A stretch of 64,000 bases of DNA from assembly GCA_035236585.1 (NCBI GenBank), contig CP141137.1, positions 13,346,327 through 13,410,326 on the forward strand, in the 5' to 3' direction. Source of the stretch: Warburgia ugandensis (taxonomy: Eukaryota; Streptophyta; Magnoliopsida; Canellales; Canellaceae). Of this stretch, positions 1-14,796 are shown piece by piece. The notes below the pieces were generated by a model, which saw only the letters and a program-made list of their open reading frames with translations, was not told the origin of the DNA and made no database searches. The position numbers were made by a program, and so were the translations under genes. The first letter of the stretch is position 1. Every line of letters starts with the position of its first letter.

Positions 1-387
1 TTCAATTTCAATATTGATAAAGCAGGCTCACATCGCAAACTCCAACTTAATGAGTTGGAAGAGATCAGGCAAGAAGCTTATGAGAGTAATAGGATATATA
101 AAGAAAAGATGAAAGTTTTTCATGATAAGAACATAATGAGAAAATCCTTTACTCCAAGCCAAAAGGTTCTACTTTACAATTCTAAGCTCCACCTATTTCC
201 AGGTAAGCTTAGATCTTGATGGACCGGTCCATACATAGTAAAAGAAGTTTTTCCATATGGGACTGTCGAGATTGAGAATATTAGGACTGGTCATTCTTTT
301 AAAGTAAATGGTCAACGTTTAAAGCCTTTCCTAGATTATGAGAATCCAGAAGTTGAGTCCACAACTCTGGAGGATCCTGTTTATTAG
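1..387 (+). pseudogene. Ty3/gypsy pol remnant: integrase C-terminal end
   Basis: Frame 1 reads from the window edge to a TAG at 385-387. It contains [13 protein letters not shown], then a GPY/F-type segment (WTGPYIVKEVFPYGTVE) and KVNGQRLKPF, which is the C-terminal end of the integrase of plant Tat/Athila-type gypsy elements; integrase joins the cDNA copy to the host chromosome. One in-frame TGA (217-219) replaces the residue before WTGPY, most simply a CGA-to-TGA change, so the copy is dead. Protease, reverse transcriptase and the integrase core lie upstream of the window. The clade assignment is inference from motif style; gypsy integrase identity is clear. Confidence 0.85.
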
Positions 388-2073
388 GATTGAGTGAATT
401 TGATCTCTTTGTACCATATTTTGTATTTTGTTGTTTTCTATATCACCCATATTCATTTTAGGTCCTACTTTTTAAACATTGAGGACAATGTTTCTGTCAG
501 GTTGGGGGGTGTAGAATTCTAGCAAATTCTAGTTTTCTTTTAGTTTTTAGGTGTTTTCCTTGGTTTTTTTTCAAAAAAAAAAAAAAAGAAAAATTTTAGG
601 TCATTTCCTATACCATGATGAGAATTGGATTTTCTGAAGTATAATCTGGATAACTTTATCTTATTAATGGAATTGAATATGATTAATTCATCATTTTACT
701 CATTTTCTAAAGTATTCCATAAAAGCAAAGTCTCATATCACATTTGTACACGCAGTTGCATATACATAATCTAGATTGATAAGTGGCTATAACTTAGAAA
801 TTCTAAAGAAATTCAGTGGAAACCTATAACACAAGTGAGTTTTAGAGCCATTCATCCTTTTTGAGAGGTTATAAATGTTTAAAATTTTCTTCAGCGTGCT
901 TAAAGAAAATTGATCCCAAACTCTTAAATTTGGCTAATTACCTAAATAATTAGAATACTACCTTTAAAATTCTGAAAGTTCATTGAATTTGATAGATTAT
1001 ATGAAACCTAGAAAATGATTTACGCCATCCTTGTTATTAACCTAAAGACATAAAGCCTACCCAGAAGTATTTTTACCACTAGTTAGCCAAGTTGAGCCTT
1101 GAATATAAAGCCATTTTCTTTTGTCACCCAAATTACCATTTACCCATATTAACCCAGTATAAATTATCCATTACTCATTTTTCTTTGAAAAATAAGTTAG
1201 AGAAGAAGGAAAAAAATATCTTTTAGTTGCAACGAAAGTAGAAAAGTGGATATCAAGAAAAGAAATATTCTTCAAAGTGAGTCAAAAATATGAAAAGAAA
1301 GAAAAGTGAAAAGAAAAGAAAAAGAAAAAGAGTTTGAAGAATGCAAAGAAATGGAAACAAAAATATTCACTTTAGAAAAAAGCAAAGAAAAGAAGAATTG
1401 TCAACTTTAGTAGAAGACCTCTATTTATTTTTTGAAGAAACTTTGAATACCTTTATACCCTTTCTTTGGTACCCTGTCCTAAGCTTATGTTTCGTCCCAA
1501 TTAAAGACCTATTGATTTTAGGATGAATATAGTCTTGATGAGGGAATGAATGGATAGGATTAAAAGAGTGGTATTTCTAAATATACAAAGGTAATGACAT
1601 CTATTCCAAAGGGATCAAAAGAAATTCCTTAGTAACTCCCGTTCTTCATGAGTATATGTGAGATATATTTGTTTTCATTGACTCTTCTCACATAATTAAA
1701 AGAGAGATATGATTTAAACCCTCTATCTGAGAGACTTTATTTCTGAGCGTATGCCATTAGTAAGGATTGAAGTCAAAACATATTTTAGATGGAGTTCAAA
1801 AGTTAGAAGTCTGCTTAGAGATAAAGATTATTCTATGTGTAGACTGCATATGCACATACTCAATCTGAGATTTGAGCTTAAGTGGAATATTTTTAGCATA
1901 TGGGTAGGGTTTTTTGAATTATTCAGTCATCTTTATTAGTTTGCTAAAGTTGATAGATTTATTGAAGATAATTATCTGAGAAAAAAATGGAGATGACCTG
2001 AAAAATAAAATAAAAATTTGAGTTGATTTCTTCGCATCTTTTGCTAGGGACTAGCAAAATGCTGGTTGGGGAG
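388..2073 (+). mobile_element. Post-pol internal region of the Tat/Athila-like gypsy element
   Basis: About 1.7 kb between the pol stop and the 3' LTR. It is AT-rich with A-rich runs (near 570-595 and 1200-1350) and no convincing reading frame; the short open frames at 1341 and 1751 resemble no known protein. A purine-rich, PPT-like stretch ending in GTTGGGGGG occurs at about 500-508 and a second one at 2064-2073. A long non-coding or decayed stretch between pol and the 3' LTR is usual in Tat/Athila elements. I see no env-like frame. Confidence 0.6.
2064..2073 (+). other. Polypurine tract before the 3' LTR
   Basis: GGTTGGGGAG lies directly before the TG that opens the presumed LTR. In LTR retrotransposons such a tract primes plus-strand cDNA synthesis. 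The preceding TTGCTAGGGACTAGCAAAAT is a small inverted repeat of a kind often seen just upstream of plant gypsy 3' LTRs. Confidence 0.55.
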
Positions 2074-3876
<1,803 letters not shown>

Positions 3877-6328
3877 ATCAACAGCTAGATCAAATCAAAA
3901 TGGTTGTTGGATGGCCTATGGATTCAAAACTGTGGAGCATGGTTAGACCCATGTTAATGACACATCAAATGAGAAATCTAAGCCGTTCATTGTGATCTTT
4001 GGACCCAAAAATCCTAGGAATGGTGAAAACAAATAAAAAATCGAAGCTTCTGGGGCTCTGATCAAGCCAAAACAAGGTGGACGGCTTGGGTCCATCATCC
4101 CCGATGGACAATGAGCCCAAGACGCCCACCGGGACGCACAAACGGAGACGCGTGCATACGAGTGCTCCGTCGCACGTGCGCAGGGGACGCTCTTGCGCAT
4201 TGTCCCGGACATCCGAAACGCACTATGTGTACTAGGTGCGCAGTGCGCTGGTGTAAGCCGATGCAAACCGCACTACCCGTGGAAGTCGGTGCACGCGTAC
4301 CTACTCCTATAAATTAATATATTAATTTATGAAGTCTTTTCACAAAAAACTTAATTTTGGGAGCTACATAGGTCCAAATCACGAGCGGAAACATCCATTG
4401 CTACTGTATTGATGACACAGACCTAGATTTAGCTTGAAAACCTACATTTAACTACTTTTAGATTAGTTAAATTATAAAATATTATTTAATAACTTAGAAC
4501 CGACTAATCAAAGGGTGATCAGGCCTCAAGACTAACAATGAGATAAAGTATGATAATAAATAAGGGTTCTAAGGGGCATATTAGCATGACTACTTTAGAA
4601 ATTGATCTAGACCATTGGTCTGGACCAGATCTTGGAAAATTATTGATCTGAGGATGATCTGACTATCAAACTAAGGTATAAACGTTAGATACACACAAGA
4701 ACGAATAGATGAACATGAGATGGTACTAAATTAGGAACCAAATCATAATTAGAGATCTTAGACGATGATCCAACGGTTAGATCATTATAGATTCTCTTAT
4801 GATGAAATAAATAACACGAAATAGTATTGTGGTACTGATAGGTACATATGAACGTACACGATAAGTGGATTATATGCTTGAGTTGGGTGATCTCACGTTG
4901 AGGTAGGTGATGACATTTAATGTTTCATTTTGATTTTAAAACCTTGTATTATCATGGCATCATGATTGATTGTGATTAAATTTCACTTATTATTAATCGA
5001 TGATTTTGTGAGATTTAGAGTTTTATGTTATGATCGCTATTTGATTTCAATCATGTATTGAATGGATTATGATCGATGGTTTCTTGAGATTGAGATTATC
5101 TACTTATGCACAATTAGAAAATTATCTTTCCTTATTGCATCACTGAAATTGATGAGTTTTCATTAGAAAGGAAAGTGTAGGCTTGGTGGTTGGTCCTTTT
5201 AGAGGCTAACCCCAGGATGAGGGGCGTGCCTTGGGGATTGCGAGCTACGAGTGCTCCTGGTTTTTGACATACGTGATTTTGTGTTTTGAGTTTTATAACG
5301 GGTGCTCTCACTTGGTGGATGTCATGCTATGAGGGAGAGGGTCGGCCACCCACCCTCCGAAATTTGTGATGTGATATGATAGACACCTGCCCGTAGATGG
5401 CTTTCGGTAGGAGTTGGTAACATGGATAGTCCACAGTACCAGTCCAGGCCTTTCCATCGGGACGGACGCTAAGTCTCCCATTATGGTATTGATAGGGAGC
5501 GGCAGTGGTTGATACCCTGGAGGGTTGCCACTGCGGCATGACGATCTATACTCTTATTCTATGTGCTTGCATGATGAGCATGAAGATGTGATGGTATGCC
5601 TAGGTGTGACGATACTCAGAGGTTTGATATGAGTACTCATGATCTGTGATACGAGTGTATGGGACACTCGTGGGACCCATGTACCTTGGGGTGCCCTATT
5701 ATTATTGAATGCTCATTTACATGAGATTATATCATGTTTTAAATCCATGAGATGCATGTTTTATCGTATATGATGTTTTGAGATTTTATTAGCATTGCTT
5801 AAAATAATTATATTCTTACAGAAAATTGCTTTACTCATTGTATCAATATGATTATTCTATTTTATTCCATTGATATATATTAAATCTCTATGTACCTACC
5901 AAGCATTGCTTGCTGAGGCATTGTGTTATTGTTGCAATGCCTCAGATATTAAAGAAAGACAGGACATGTGAGGAGTTAGAAGAATAGTAATCGAGAAGTC
6001 TCATTGAGAGGTATGTTCTGATTTTACATGGACTATGTATGTATGTATGTATATATATATATATGTTATTGGACTTGATTATACTGTTATGGGAATGGGG
6101 CTGATGACTGGATGAGTCCTGGAATAGTAAATCTATTTTAAACATGTTTACTTGGAAAAAAAAAATTCTTGTTTTGCATCAATGGTTGACCTCAGGATTT
6201 TTCAAAAAATGAAATTCGATTGAAATTATTTTTCCTTGTTTTGGTTTTTATAAAATTGGGGCCCCACCTTTTGAAAAGTTTTATTTAAAAAAAAAAAGAA
6301 AAGGTATTGAAAAACCCGGGTCATCACA
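3877..6328 (+). mobile_element. LTR A: 5'-truncated Tekay-type gypsy LTR
   Basis: Homologous to LTR B (25979-28924) from GCTAGATC (about 3884) to the end CCCGGGTCATCACA at 6328. The shared parts include the GGTGCTCTCAC...GTGGATGTCATGC core (5300-5380), the ACACTCGTGGGACCCA block (5665-5680) and the GCTGAGGCATTG hairpin. About 280 bases present at the start of B are missing here, exactly where the Tat/Athila-like LTR ends, so the 5' part is presumably left of the window beyond that insertion. No internal domain follows 6328, so it is probably a solo LTR; its target duplication cannot be tested here. A TATG/TA run sits at 6036-6065. Confidence 0.72.
5913..5945 (+). other. Conserved LTR hairpin (copy A)
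   Basis: CTGAGGCATTG (5913-5923) pairs perfectly with CAATGCCTCAG (5935-5945) across an 11-base loop. The same hairpin occurs at the same relative place in LTRs B, C and D. Its role is unknown; a function in the R region or in transcript ends is a guess. Confidence 0.7.
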
Positions 6329-6825
6329 GATAGTGATGTATGAATCCCTTGTTTATCCCCATGAGGCCCTCAATATAATGGTATGAGCAACTACAACTTC
6401 ATATAGGTCTACATTTATAAACATTTAAGCCATTCACCATTTTGTCCTTGGCTTAGATGGCCCATATTCTGAATTCTCATTCCCTTGAGTGATCATAACA
6501 AATGATGCCTCTAGTTGTAAAATGGATGATGGAAATTTCTACTAGCCACATTTTAACCCAAAGAAAATAGAGGCTACCATCCCTAATGGATAAGAATTTT
6601 GGAGCATGATGCATCTACGCAAAGGAAAGCATTTTCAGTGGTTCAGCTTTTTAGAAATCTAGTTTACCTGAAGTCTTAGTCATTTATGCTAATAACTTTG
6701 GGGCTGAGGAAAATGAGGGATGCATATATCAGTACCCTAAGCTAAACTCCTATCCATAATAGGGATTGAGTGCAACATCATATACAATTAAATGGAGATG
6801 GACTCAAACCAGCAACTTGACTCAG

Positions 6826-7022
6826 TATTTGTTAATTGGGATGTGAGAATGTCCAAGCCAATGTCATGAACAATGAGAACAACATTGTTTGTGAATCAAT
6901 ATATTCTAATTTATGGTCAAATCTCCATGTTGATAGGATATTTGTCAATTGGGATACAGGAATGTCCAAGCCAATGTTTATGGACAATGAACATCCTTAT
7001 TTGTGAATTAATATATTCTTAC
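6826..7022. repeat. Diverged local tandem duplication next to the CA repeat
   Basis: The segment at 6826-6912 recurs at 6939-7022, offset 113 bases. Shared words include AATTGGGAT, GAATGTCCAAGCCAATG and TTTGTGAATYAATATATTCT. It ends at the start of the CA microsatellite. Confidence 0.75.
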
Positions 7023-7024
7023 AC

Positions 7025-7026
<2 letters not shown>

Positions 7027-7120
<94 letters not shown>
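7027..7120. repeat. (CA)47 microsatellite
   Basis: An uninterrupted CA run of 94 bases. The Thr-His-rich open frame over it is a translation artefact. Confidence 0.97.
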
Positions 7121-7122
<2 letters not shown>

Positions 7123-8350
7123 GATATGGATATAATGAAATCATCACTATTAATATCCATGCAATATAATTTATTGACTAGTAACGCTTTTTGCCAATTT
7201 TATGACATCACAATACCAATGTAAACAACTGATTTTTCCAATATTTACTTTTTTGTTCTCCTCTCTCTCTCTCTCCAACAATTTTCATTTTTCATTATGG
7301 ATATGATGAATTAAAAATGAAAAATAAATATAATTTTTTAGATCATACTATAGATAAACAACAAGTCAAGTGGGACCTAAATTTTAGAGATACCAGCATT
7401 TAATCTTTAAGAAACTATTTTAGATACGTAATGATCTAAAAATTCTTAGCTCATTTTATGATCCTAGCCCTTAATTTTCTAAGCATTTAACTGTGTAATG
7501 ATTGGTATTCGGTAAAGATATTCTTTTTTAGTTTTGGCATCTAACACCATTGATAGCCTTTAAGCCTAGTGATAGCAATGCTATCATACTGCTACAACAC
7601 TCTTACAAAGTGTGCCCCACTTGATCATTAATTTGAACCACTATTTTGATAGCTCCCACCTTGATCACAAGGGACCATCCCAACATCCAAGTAATGTGAT
7701 TTTGGACATCAAATAAGTTGACGAGAACTTACATAAATTGAATTTCTTTACTGTATTTCAAGTTTCTATAGAATTGTTAGACGGAAATTTTCACACAAAG
7801 AATGTTCCTATTTGAGAAATTTCTTTATTGATTTTTTTTTTTGTTCTACAATATAAAACCACACATATTTTCTACTATGAAATAGATAAAATTTAAGAAA
7901 AAAATTCCAAATAGGCTCATATATTGCTATTGATTGAATTTATCCATCACTAAAAGGTTGGTATATTTTTATCAATGTCTAATACTCAATTTTCAACACC
8001 CTAACATGTATTGTTTCATAGAAAAAATATACATGTAGGGAAAATAAATAGGCTTGGATTAGAGTAACATATAGTTTGCTCATGTTTCAATCCACTACTC
8101 CTTTCTAGCTGATGTTTTTACCAATTAGCTTCTAGTTGATATTTTTACTAATCAGGACATTTAAGCATTGTTGGTAGGTCCAATTGAATAACTTTGTCCC
8201 ACAATGTGTAACAATTTCTTTTTGTGTATGTGGACCAAGGTTAATATCATTGATCAAAGCATTTCCTTTTATCATAATTGACTCATAATTTATTTTAAAA
8301 TGAGGACAATTATAAAGTCAAAAAATGCAAAAATAAATTACTATTATAAT

Positions 8351-8474
8351 GCTAATGTCTATAAGATGACAATTGGATGTCCATGGACATAGCCCAAATC
8401 CACAAAAAGATATAGGTGGATGTCCATGGAAATCCAATAAGTGGGTTAGATGTCCAATGTCAACAGACATTAGC
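8351..8474. mobile_element. Small MITE-like foldback element
   Basis: A 124-bp unit opens with GCTAATGTCT and closes with AGACATTAGC, a perfect 10-bp terminal inverted repeat. Partial complementarity continues inward (GACAATTGGA against TCCAATGTC). Inside, GGATGTCCATGGA occurs twice (start about 8374 and 8423). Such a structure fits a MITE, but no clear target duplication is seen and no second copy lies in the window, so the class is open. Confidence 0.45.
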
Positions 8475-11422
8475 TTAGTTAGTCCCACATTACAATGGAT
8501 AAATATTCTATGAATGTTGGGGAATTCACATTGTATATCCAGCTCGGATTAATAGGAAATGGTATGTAGATGGTGGACTACAATGTCTTTTTAACAACAA
8601 TCACTTTCTAGGCCCGTTCATACCATGTAGAAGTTATCAAATCTGGCAGCCCTACAGGTTACTATAAGCTTGTTAGATCTTTGTTAATTTCACCTTGATG
8701 AGATGATCCTAGATGCTTCATAAAGCCTCATTAAGGGTTACACTAAGCTAGGATGTTCATTTAGAAAGGGATTAGAGATTTGTAATCACCTCTAAGTTAC
8801 AAAAATGATCTCGATAAAATAATCCCAATTAGGCCTAAGAATTTTATCATTAGTGTAGACTCCTCTATTTTACTACCCCAAGCTTACTCTTGTTTGTGGG
8901 TTTTCAAGAAGGATGTACAATTGAACATTGAAGCTGCAACAAAGATGAGGCATGTCCTATAACCTACCCTAGAAGCTATGCCAATTTGTCCAACTTTTAG
9001 AGGTCCAAAGTGTGCCAAGCCCACCTAATAAATATTAAGGACCACGCATCAGGATGTCCTCTCATATCATGAAAATACCAAATATGACCTTCTAGAAATG
9101 TCTAGGCGTCTTGCATCCCAAAAATCTTCTCTTCCCCACCAATAGGAAGCAAACACGTCAATCTTCTTATGTATTCAAGTTGAGCTGAGCCAAGTTCTTG
9201 CATTAAATCAAAGATCAAGATAAGGTCATCCTATCTCTCTTGAACATCAAATGCATATACACTCAAGTACATGTTATCTTTGAGGAAATGAAGGGTGGAT
9301 CAATTCTTAATCCTCCCCAAACAATAGCTTGGATTATCTTAACGAAATATATTTTTCTCCAAGTGAAAGATATGCAAATCAAGATTAGTATGTTGATAAG
9401 GATTAGCTATACTTGCTACCATGATAGATATGTACATTTACCACATATGCACTAGATGGATGCCAACTTGTCCATCTATGTCATGTCATCCTTTTTTGGG
9501 TCTATATTAGGAATCCAACAATGTTATGTTCAGAAAAATAAGCTAAGAGAAAACCAAGTGAAGAGGATGGTGTGAAGGGGAGAAAAGGAAAGCAATTAAC
9601 AAAGAGTAAGCACTAGAAGAGAGTAGCACCTCATCCTTGCAGCCTCTTTCCTCATTCATCTCTTAAAAGTTATATTCTTAAAGAGGAAAAAGACAAGAGA
9701 GGTAGATAAGAATGTTTGTCATATGATTAAGACTCTTCTTTTGTAGTCTTATAGTGTTTCTTTAAGGTTTATGTTTTCTTATAAGTTATTTTTGGAGTAG
9801 ATGTTGAGTTTATGCATGGATTTTTGCCTTAAGTAGTGGAGGGTGATTCTAGAGTTCTAAACCTCCTCTTTTTTGCAATAGTGCATTTAGTATCCAAGGC
9901 CATAGTTGGATCATTTTTGTTTTCATTTGTTATTAATCATCCAGTATTAACAAAAGTTGGTATATGTGTTTTGATGATTATTTGAGTAAAAGGATGATCG
10001 ATCTGACCATCTATATTTTGGTCTAGTTATGGAGGGTTTTAACGGTGAAAATCTTATTAATCTTGAGAGGAGGGCAAGTGATAGCCTAGCAAATATCTCC
10101 TTTGTTATCTCTATAGTGTTTAGTAGGCACTTGTAGGGGAGCATCTTTATATTTTATCTTGTCTTGATTAAGCATTTTCTACTATTGAAGTTGGTCTACG
10201 TGTGGTGGGTAAGTTACTACTATTTACTCTTGTGTATTCAACAAAATTAGTAGACATTCTGTCACCCACCTGATAATTGCAACATAGTAATAGCCTCTTA
10301 GCTATTGATTAAGCATCTCCTAATCCCTTTTTTACATCAAAGGCCTCATAATCAACATCAAAAGATAAATAAAGAATACTTCCTACAAGTCAAGTGGGTG
10401 AGATTTACAAATCTCCTTCCATCTAATAACTGCAGTAAGACTAAGAACTTTTAAGTGTTCAATAGACCATCCTAGTCCCTTTGACATACTTGATTGTGTG
10501 TGCATGCACTATAAGTATCCTTGCATTTTTCTTCTTTCCTTAAGGATGCAAGTGATTTGACATTTTTCTTTCTTTATTTACATTCCAATACTACATCCTT
10601 TCATTTTTCTCCTTTTTTGAAGGGATTAAACTAGTTAAAAGCAAACATTTTTGTTTATTATTAAGAACATTTTGGAATAATAATTTTTATTTTTTTTATT
10701 GTTGAAGTATGAAATAGTTAAATTTCCATATAACAAAGGTGTAGTGGCTGGAGTTTATTCAAGGTTTTGAAGGTTTTTGTCAATTTTGCCTAAAATCCAT
10801 GTTAGTAGTTGGTGATATTAGAAAATTTGCTCAAATTTCCATGTTAGTAGTGGTTTCAGGTTTTTGTTTTTGTAGATTTTTATAGCTTTGACTTCCATGT
10901 TAGTGGTCTCAAAGCTGAAAAACCATGAAAATCATAGGAATGGAAATCGAAACAGTTATAATGTAAAAAAAAAAATGTGATTCTCAGTGAGAGAAAAAAC
11001 TACCAAAAGAGTTGGCTTTCTAGTTAAACAAATAGGCTAGAATTATGTTGGTCATAAATAGCCCTAAACCCCTTCTAGTTGAAGTCCTAAGCCATCCCCT
11101 TCTCTTTTCCCCTCATCTAAACCTCTCTCAAAATTCAATGTCTCTAATTATGACCTTAAAAAATGTTTGATCAAGTAATCAATTTAAGAAGGGTCCTTTT
11201 TTTGTAATGTACTTTAGTGGAATTACTACTCAACACACTAACTAATTCAACTCGTTTGAGCATGATAATGGTCTCATTAAACAATCCTAACCATAAGACT
11301 AAAATATTGGAATATAGATGTGGCTTATTTTTGCCCATCATCCAGTGATTCTTCTAGATTAGTGATTGGGATCATGTAATGAAGTTGATATCCAAATATT
11401 AGCCTATCTAAGTGTTATGAGT

Positions 11423-11424
<2 letters not shown>

Positions 11425-11453
<29 letters not shown>
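11425..11453. repeat. (AT)n microsatellite
   Basis: About 14 AT units in AT-rich, gene-free DNA. Confidence 0.9.
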
Positions 11454-11456
<3 letters not shown>

Positions 11457-12058
11457 AGCCCCTATTTTTACATCATTTTAGTGCATTTGATCATTCATGT
11501 TTACATTTATAGGATATATTTGTATTAAAATATTTATTTTTAATCTAACCATAAAATGATGAATTTTTAAGGTTAGATGACAATCCAGGCTAGGTATGTA
11601 TAAAACTACTTATAAAATAGAACTAATTATAATTTTGGCTATTTTTTTGTAGGTGATAGACTAAAATCCAAAATGTTAAATCAAGCTGATCAATGTCATG
11701 TATCGTCGATCAAGTTTAAATTAAAATAGACGAGTACAATCAATTTAAGATGAATTTGATGAATTCATATCAAATCAAGATAAAATGACTCTAATTCTAA
11801 TATTTTTAATTATAAATAGGCTAAGGACTCTAAGATTAATGGTGAAACGAAGAAAATCAATGGTGATCTAAGTGATATAACTTTAAATGGTCAAGATTTC
11901 TTTAAAAAGTATCTTGGAACATGTTATTTTTAGAATTATTAATCATGGATGTGATGGTATCAAGAACATAGATGTGATCAATGGGTTGGATCATTTAAAA
12001 TTATGGTTTTTGGGTTAAGATCAAAAGACTTTATTAGACATCTTGGATGAATCAAGAC

Positions 12059-14796
12059 TATAACACCCCGGATTTTTAAGACTTTTTTTTTCTTACAATA
12101 ATAATAATAATAATGGCACTTTAAATAAGAGCATTTGGGATCCCATGAGAAAAGCTTTATTTAACATTTTACTAAAACCTATCTTAAAAACTCCGGGTGT
12201 TAGTTTTCCTTTCTCAAAACGGCATACATATAAATAAAACAATACGCGTATCAATCAATGTTAAATAAATTAGTGCCTTTATTTTAAATCAAATAAATGT
12301 CCAAAACACGATAATAACATGGCCCAGGGTCTATCCATCATAACATCCCATATAAATGTCCAGCATATGGCCAAACATCTCAATCAAATCCAAAATATAA
12401 AGTATGCAGTCCATAATTAAATCCAAATGATAATCCTATTTTAATTACTCACATCACTGTCTAAAACTATAGGAAAAGATCTTCAGCAGCTCTCACGGTT
12501 TCTCAACAGCTTTTCCTTTCCTAATGTCGCGCTCGAGATTTAAGGCATTGCAAAACAAAGCAATGCCTCAGCAAGCTATCGCTTGTGTAGGTACATAGAC
12601 AATTAAGGTAATAAATGAAATAAATAATTAACAGCACTGATGAAAAGTCTATCATTTATGAAAACAACAGTATCATAATGTCATGTCCAAATAAATGTCA
12701 ATTTATTCCATATGCTAAAACATGCATTTCACAGATTCAAAACATGACATAAATCAATGTAAATGAGCATATAATAATAATAAGGGCACCCTATGGTAAT
12801 GGGTCCCACCACATTGCACTAACATCACTGATCAGGAGTACTCATAGCCAACCTCTGAGTGTCGTCACACCTAGGCATACCATCCATAACCATGCTCATC
12901 ATACATGCACACATAATAAGAATATGGGCCATCATGCTGTAGTGGCAACCCTCCATGGGTATCAACCATCGTCGCTCTCCGTCAACACCATAACGGGAGA
13001 CTTAGCATCTGTCCCCATGGAAAGGCTCAGACTGGTAGTGTGAACTATCCATGTTACCAAACCCCTACTGAATGCCATCTATGGGCAGGTGTCTATCATA
13101 TCACAAAATCATCACATCATAATCTCAGAAGGTGGGTGGCCGGCCCTATCCCTCCTAGCATGACAACCACCGACCGAGAGTACCCGTCATATGTATATGC
13201 TAAAACTCAAGAGCACTTATAGCTCGCAATCCCCAAGACATGCCTCTCATCCTGGGGTTAGCCTATAAAAGGACTAACTAATAAGCCTCTATTCTTATTT
13301 CTATGTAAATCCATGCATTTACATGATATAATAATCAATAAGTCTCTATTTAAGCATAATTAATTAACATCATGCTTATAAAAACATTTGAAATAAGTTT
13401 ATTCAATAAAAGATTTCAATTTGGAATAATCATAATGTACTCAAAGTAGCATGAAATCCACGATAAATAATAATTGCAATTAAAAACACAATCACACATG
13501 ATGCTATATTTAAACATGGTTTAAAAATCAAGGCAAAGCATTAATTGTCGTCACCTACCTCAATGTGAAACCACTAGCTTGCTAATAACTCCCTTTAACT
13601 GGTATATTCAAGTGCACCTATACATGTCACACCACTATTTAAAAAATTTTTAAATAAAAATTGGTCATTTATAAGTTTTTAAGTTAAAACTAGGTCCGTG
13701 TCATCAATACGGTCACAACGCTTCTTTCAGATCGTGATTTGGACTCCTTTAGCTCCCAAAAATCAAGTTTTAGTGAAAATCAGACGTAAATGGGGCCTAC
13801 TGGGTCTATACTGGCGGTTCCATTTTCTGCTGGTATAAACCAGCGAAATTTTCCGACGCAGTTGACACGCCGGAGAAGACGACCGGATTCTGATCGTCTC
13901 TGGCGGAGCTACAGAGCTCCGTTTTGCGTGATTTTGGTGGCGTTTTTCTCAGAATCTCCTCTAGAATCCATTTATGCCTCTTTTTGCACTGATTTTGCTA
14001 AAAATCATGTTTTTTAAACGATTTTTCCCAAGCTCCTAAAAACATCTATAAGTACTAGTTTTTGCATTTTCTGGAGAAACCCACCATTAGATTTCTCCGA
14101 AATTTAAAGGGTTTGTTCTTGGGTCTCTTGTGCACTAGTTGGACGATGTGATTTTAAAACAGACGTGGGTTGATCCATGAAATCATGCTCCAACAGTAGT
14201 GTGCACAGAGTTCTCAGGAAATCTGATTTTTTTTTTCTGATTTTTAAATGCTTTTCTAATTATTTTTTCTATTTAATAAATACGAAAAAAATAGAGTTTT
14301 AGGTCTTAGCTTGCGCCTGGCCATGGTTGCTTGTGTTGCCGGGGTTCCACTCGCCAAAAAACTCAAATATTGCAGGGCTAGGGTTCTGAGTTAAAAACTC
14401 AAAGAAACGCTCAAGGTGGAGCGTTTTGGCTCCTAGGGAAGAATAGATATAGGGTTTAGAGTCCTAGGGGAAGAGAAACTCTTCCCCATACGTCTCTTTC
14501 CACGTCTCTCCTGCGATTTTTCCGGACTGCTAAAGACGTGTGGAAGACGAGGGTGCTATTATCAATTTAGACCCCTGTGAAACACGCCTCTGTCAAATGA
14601 CCAAAATGCCCTTACAACTTCGACAGCTCCTAACTCCCTCGTTTGAGCTCCGTTTTTCGCGTTCTTGGTGGCGTTGGAATCGTATCAATGAGCACTTTCT
14701 AATTCTTATGTTTTCAGGAAGAATTTCCATCTATAAATTTTTAATTTGATTTATTTAGTAATTTCTTATTTTGTATTGAAAATTAAGGATATTACA
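12059..14796 (-). mobile_element. Solo LTR C (Tekay-type gypsy), minus strand
   Basis: Read on the minus strand it starts TGTAATATCC (at 14796) and ends GGGGTGTTATA (at 12059; the terminal CA has become TA). It is flanked by a perfect 5-bp duplication AAGAC (12054-12058 and 14797-14801). The 2,738 bp contain only LTR sequence homologous to A, B and D: the GATAAT(A/C)GCAC word near the start, the conserved core (about 12800-13260) and the hairpin. A single LTR with intact target duplication is the product expected from recombination between the two LTRs of a full element. An ATAATA microsatellite sits near 12097-12114. Open frames inside are not genes. Confidence 0.9.
12540..12571 (-). other. 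Conserved LTR hairpin (copy C)
   Basis: On the minus strand CTGAGGCATTGC pairs with GCAATGCCTTAA. One pair has become a G-U type wobble and the rest are kept. Position within the LTR matches copies A, B and D. Confidence 0.7.

Larger units (their letters stand above)
6329..12058. other. Gene-free AT-rich stretch
   Basis: About 5.7 kb without a convincing coding region on either strand. Open frames are short and look random. It holds a (CA)47 run, a local tandem duplication, a MITE-like foldback, a (TA) run and three spaced copies of a CCATGTTAGT word (10797-10897). Parts may be decayed retrotransposon, but I could not recognise a family. Confidence 0.6.

Noticed and set aside
4111..4317. GC-rich 68-residue frame with many Cys and Arg
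   Set aside because: Lies inside LTR A; the homologous part of LTR B does not keep the frame.
6873..7169. 98-residue frame with a Thr-His repeat
   Set aside because: Translation of the (CA)47 microsatellite.
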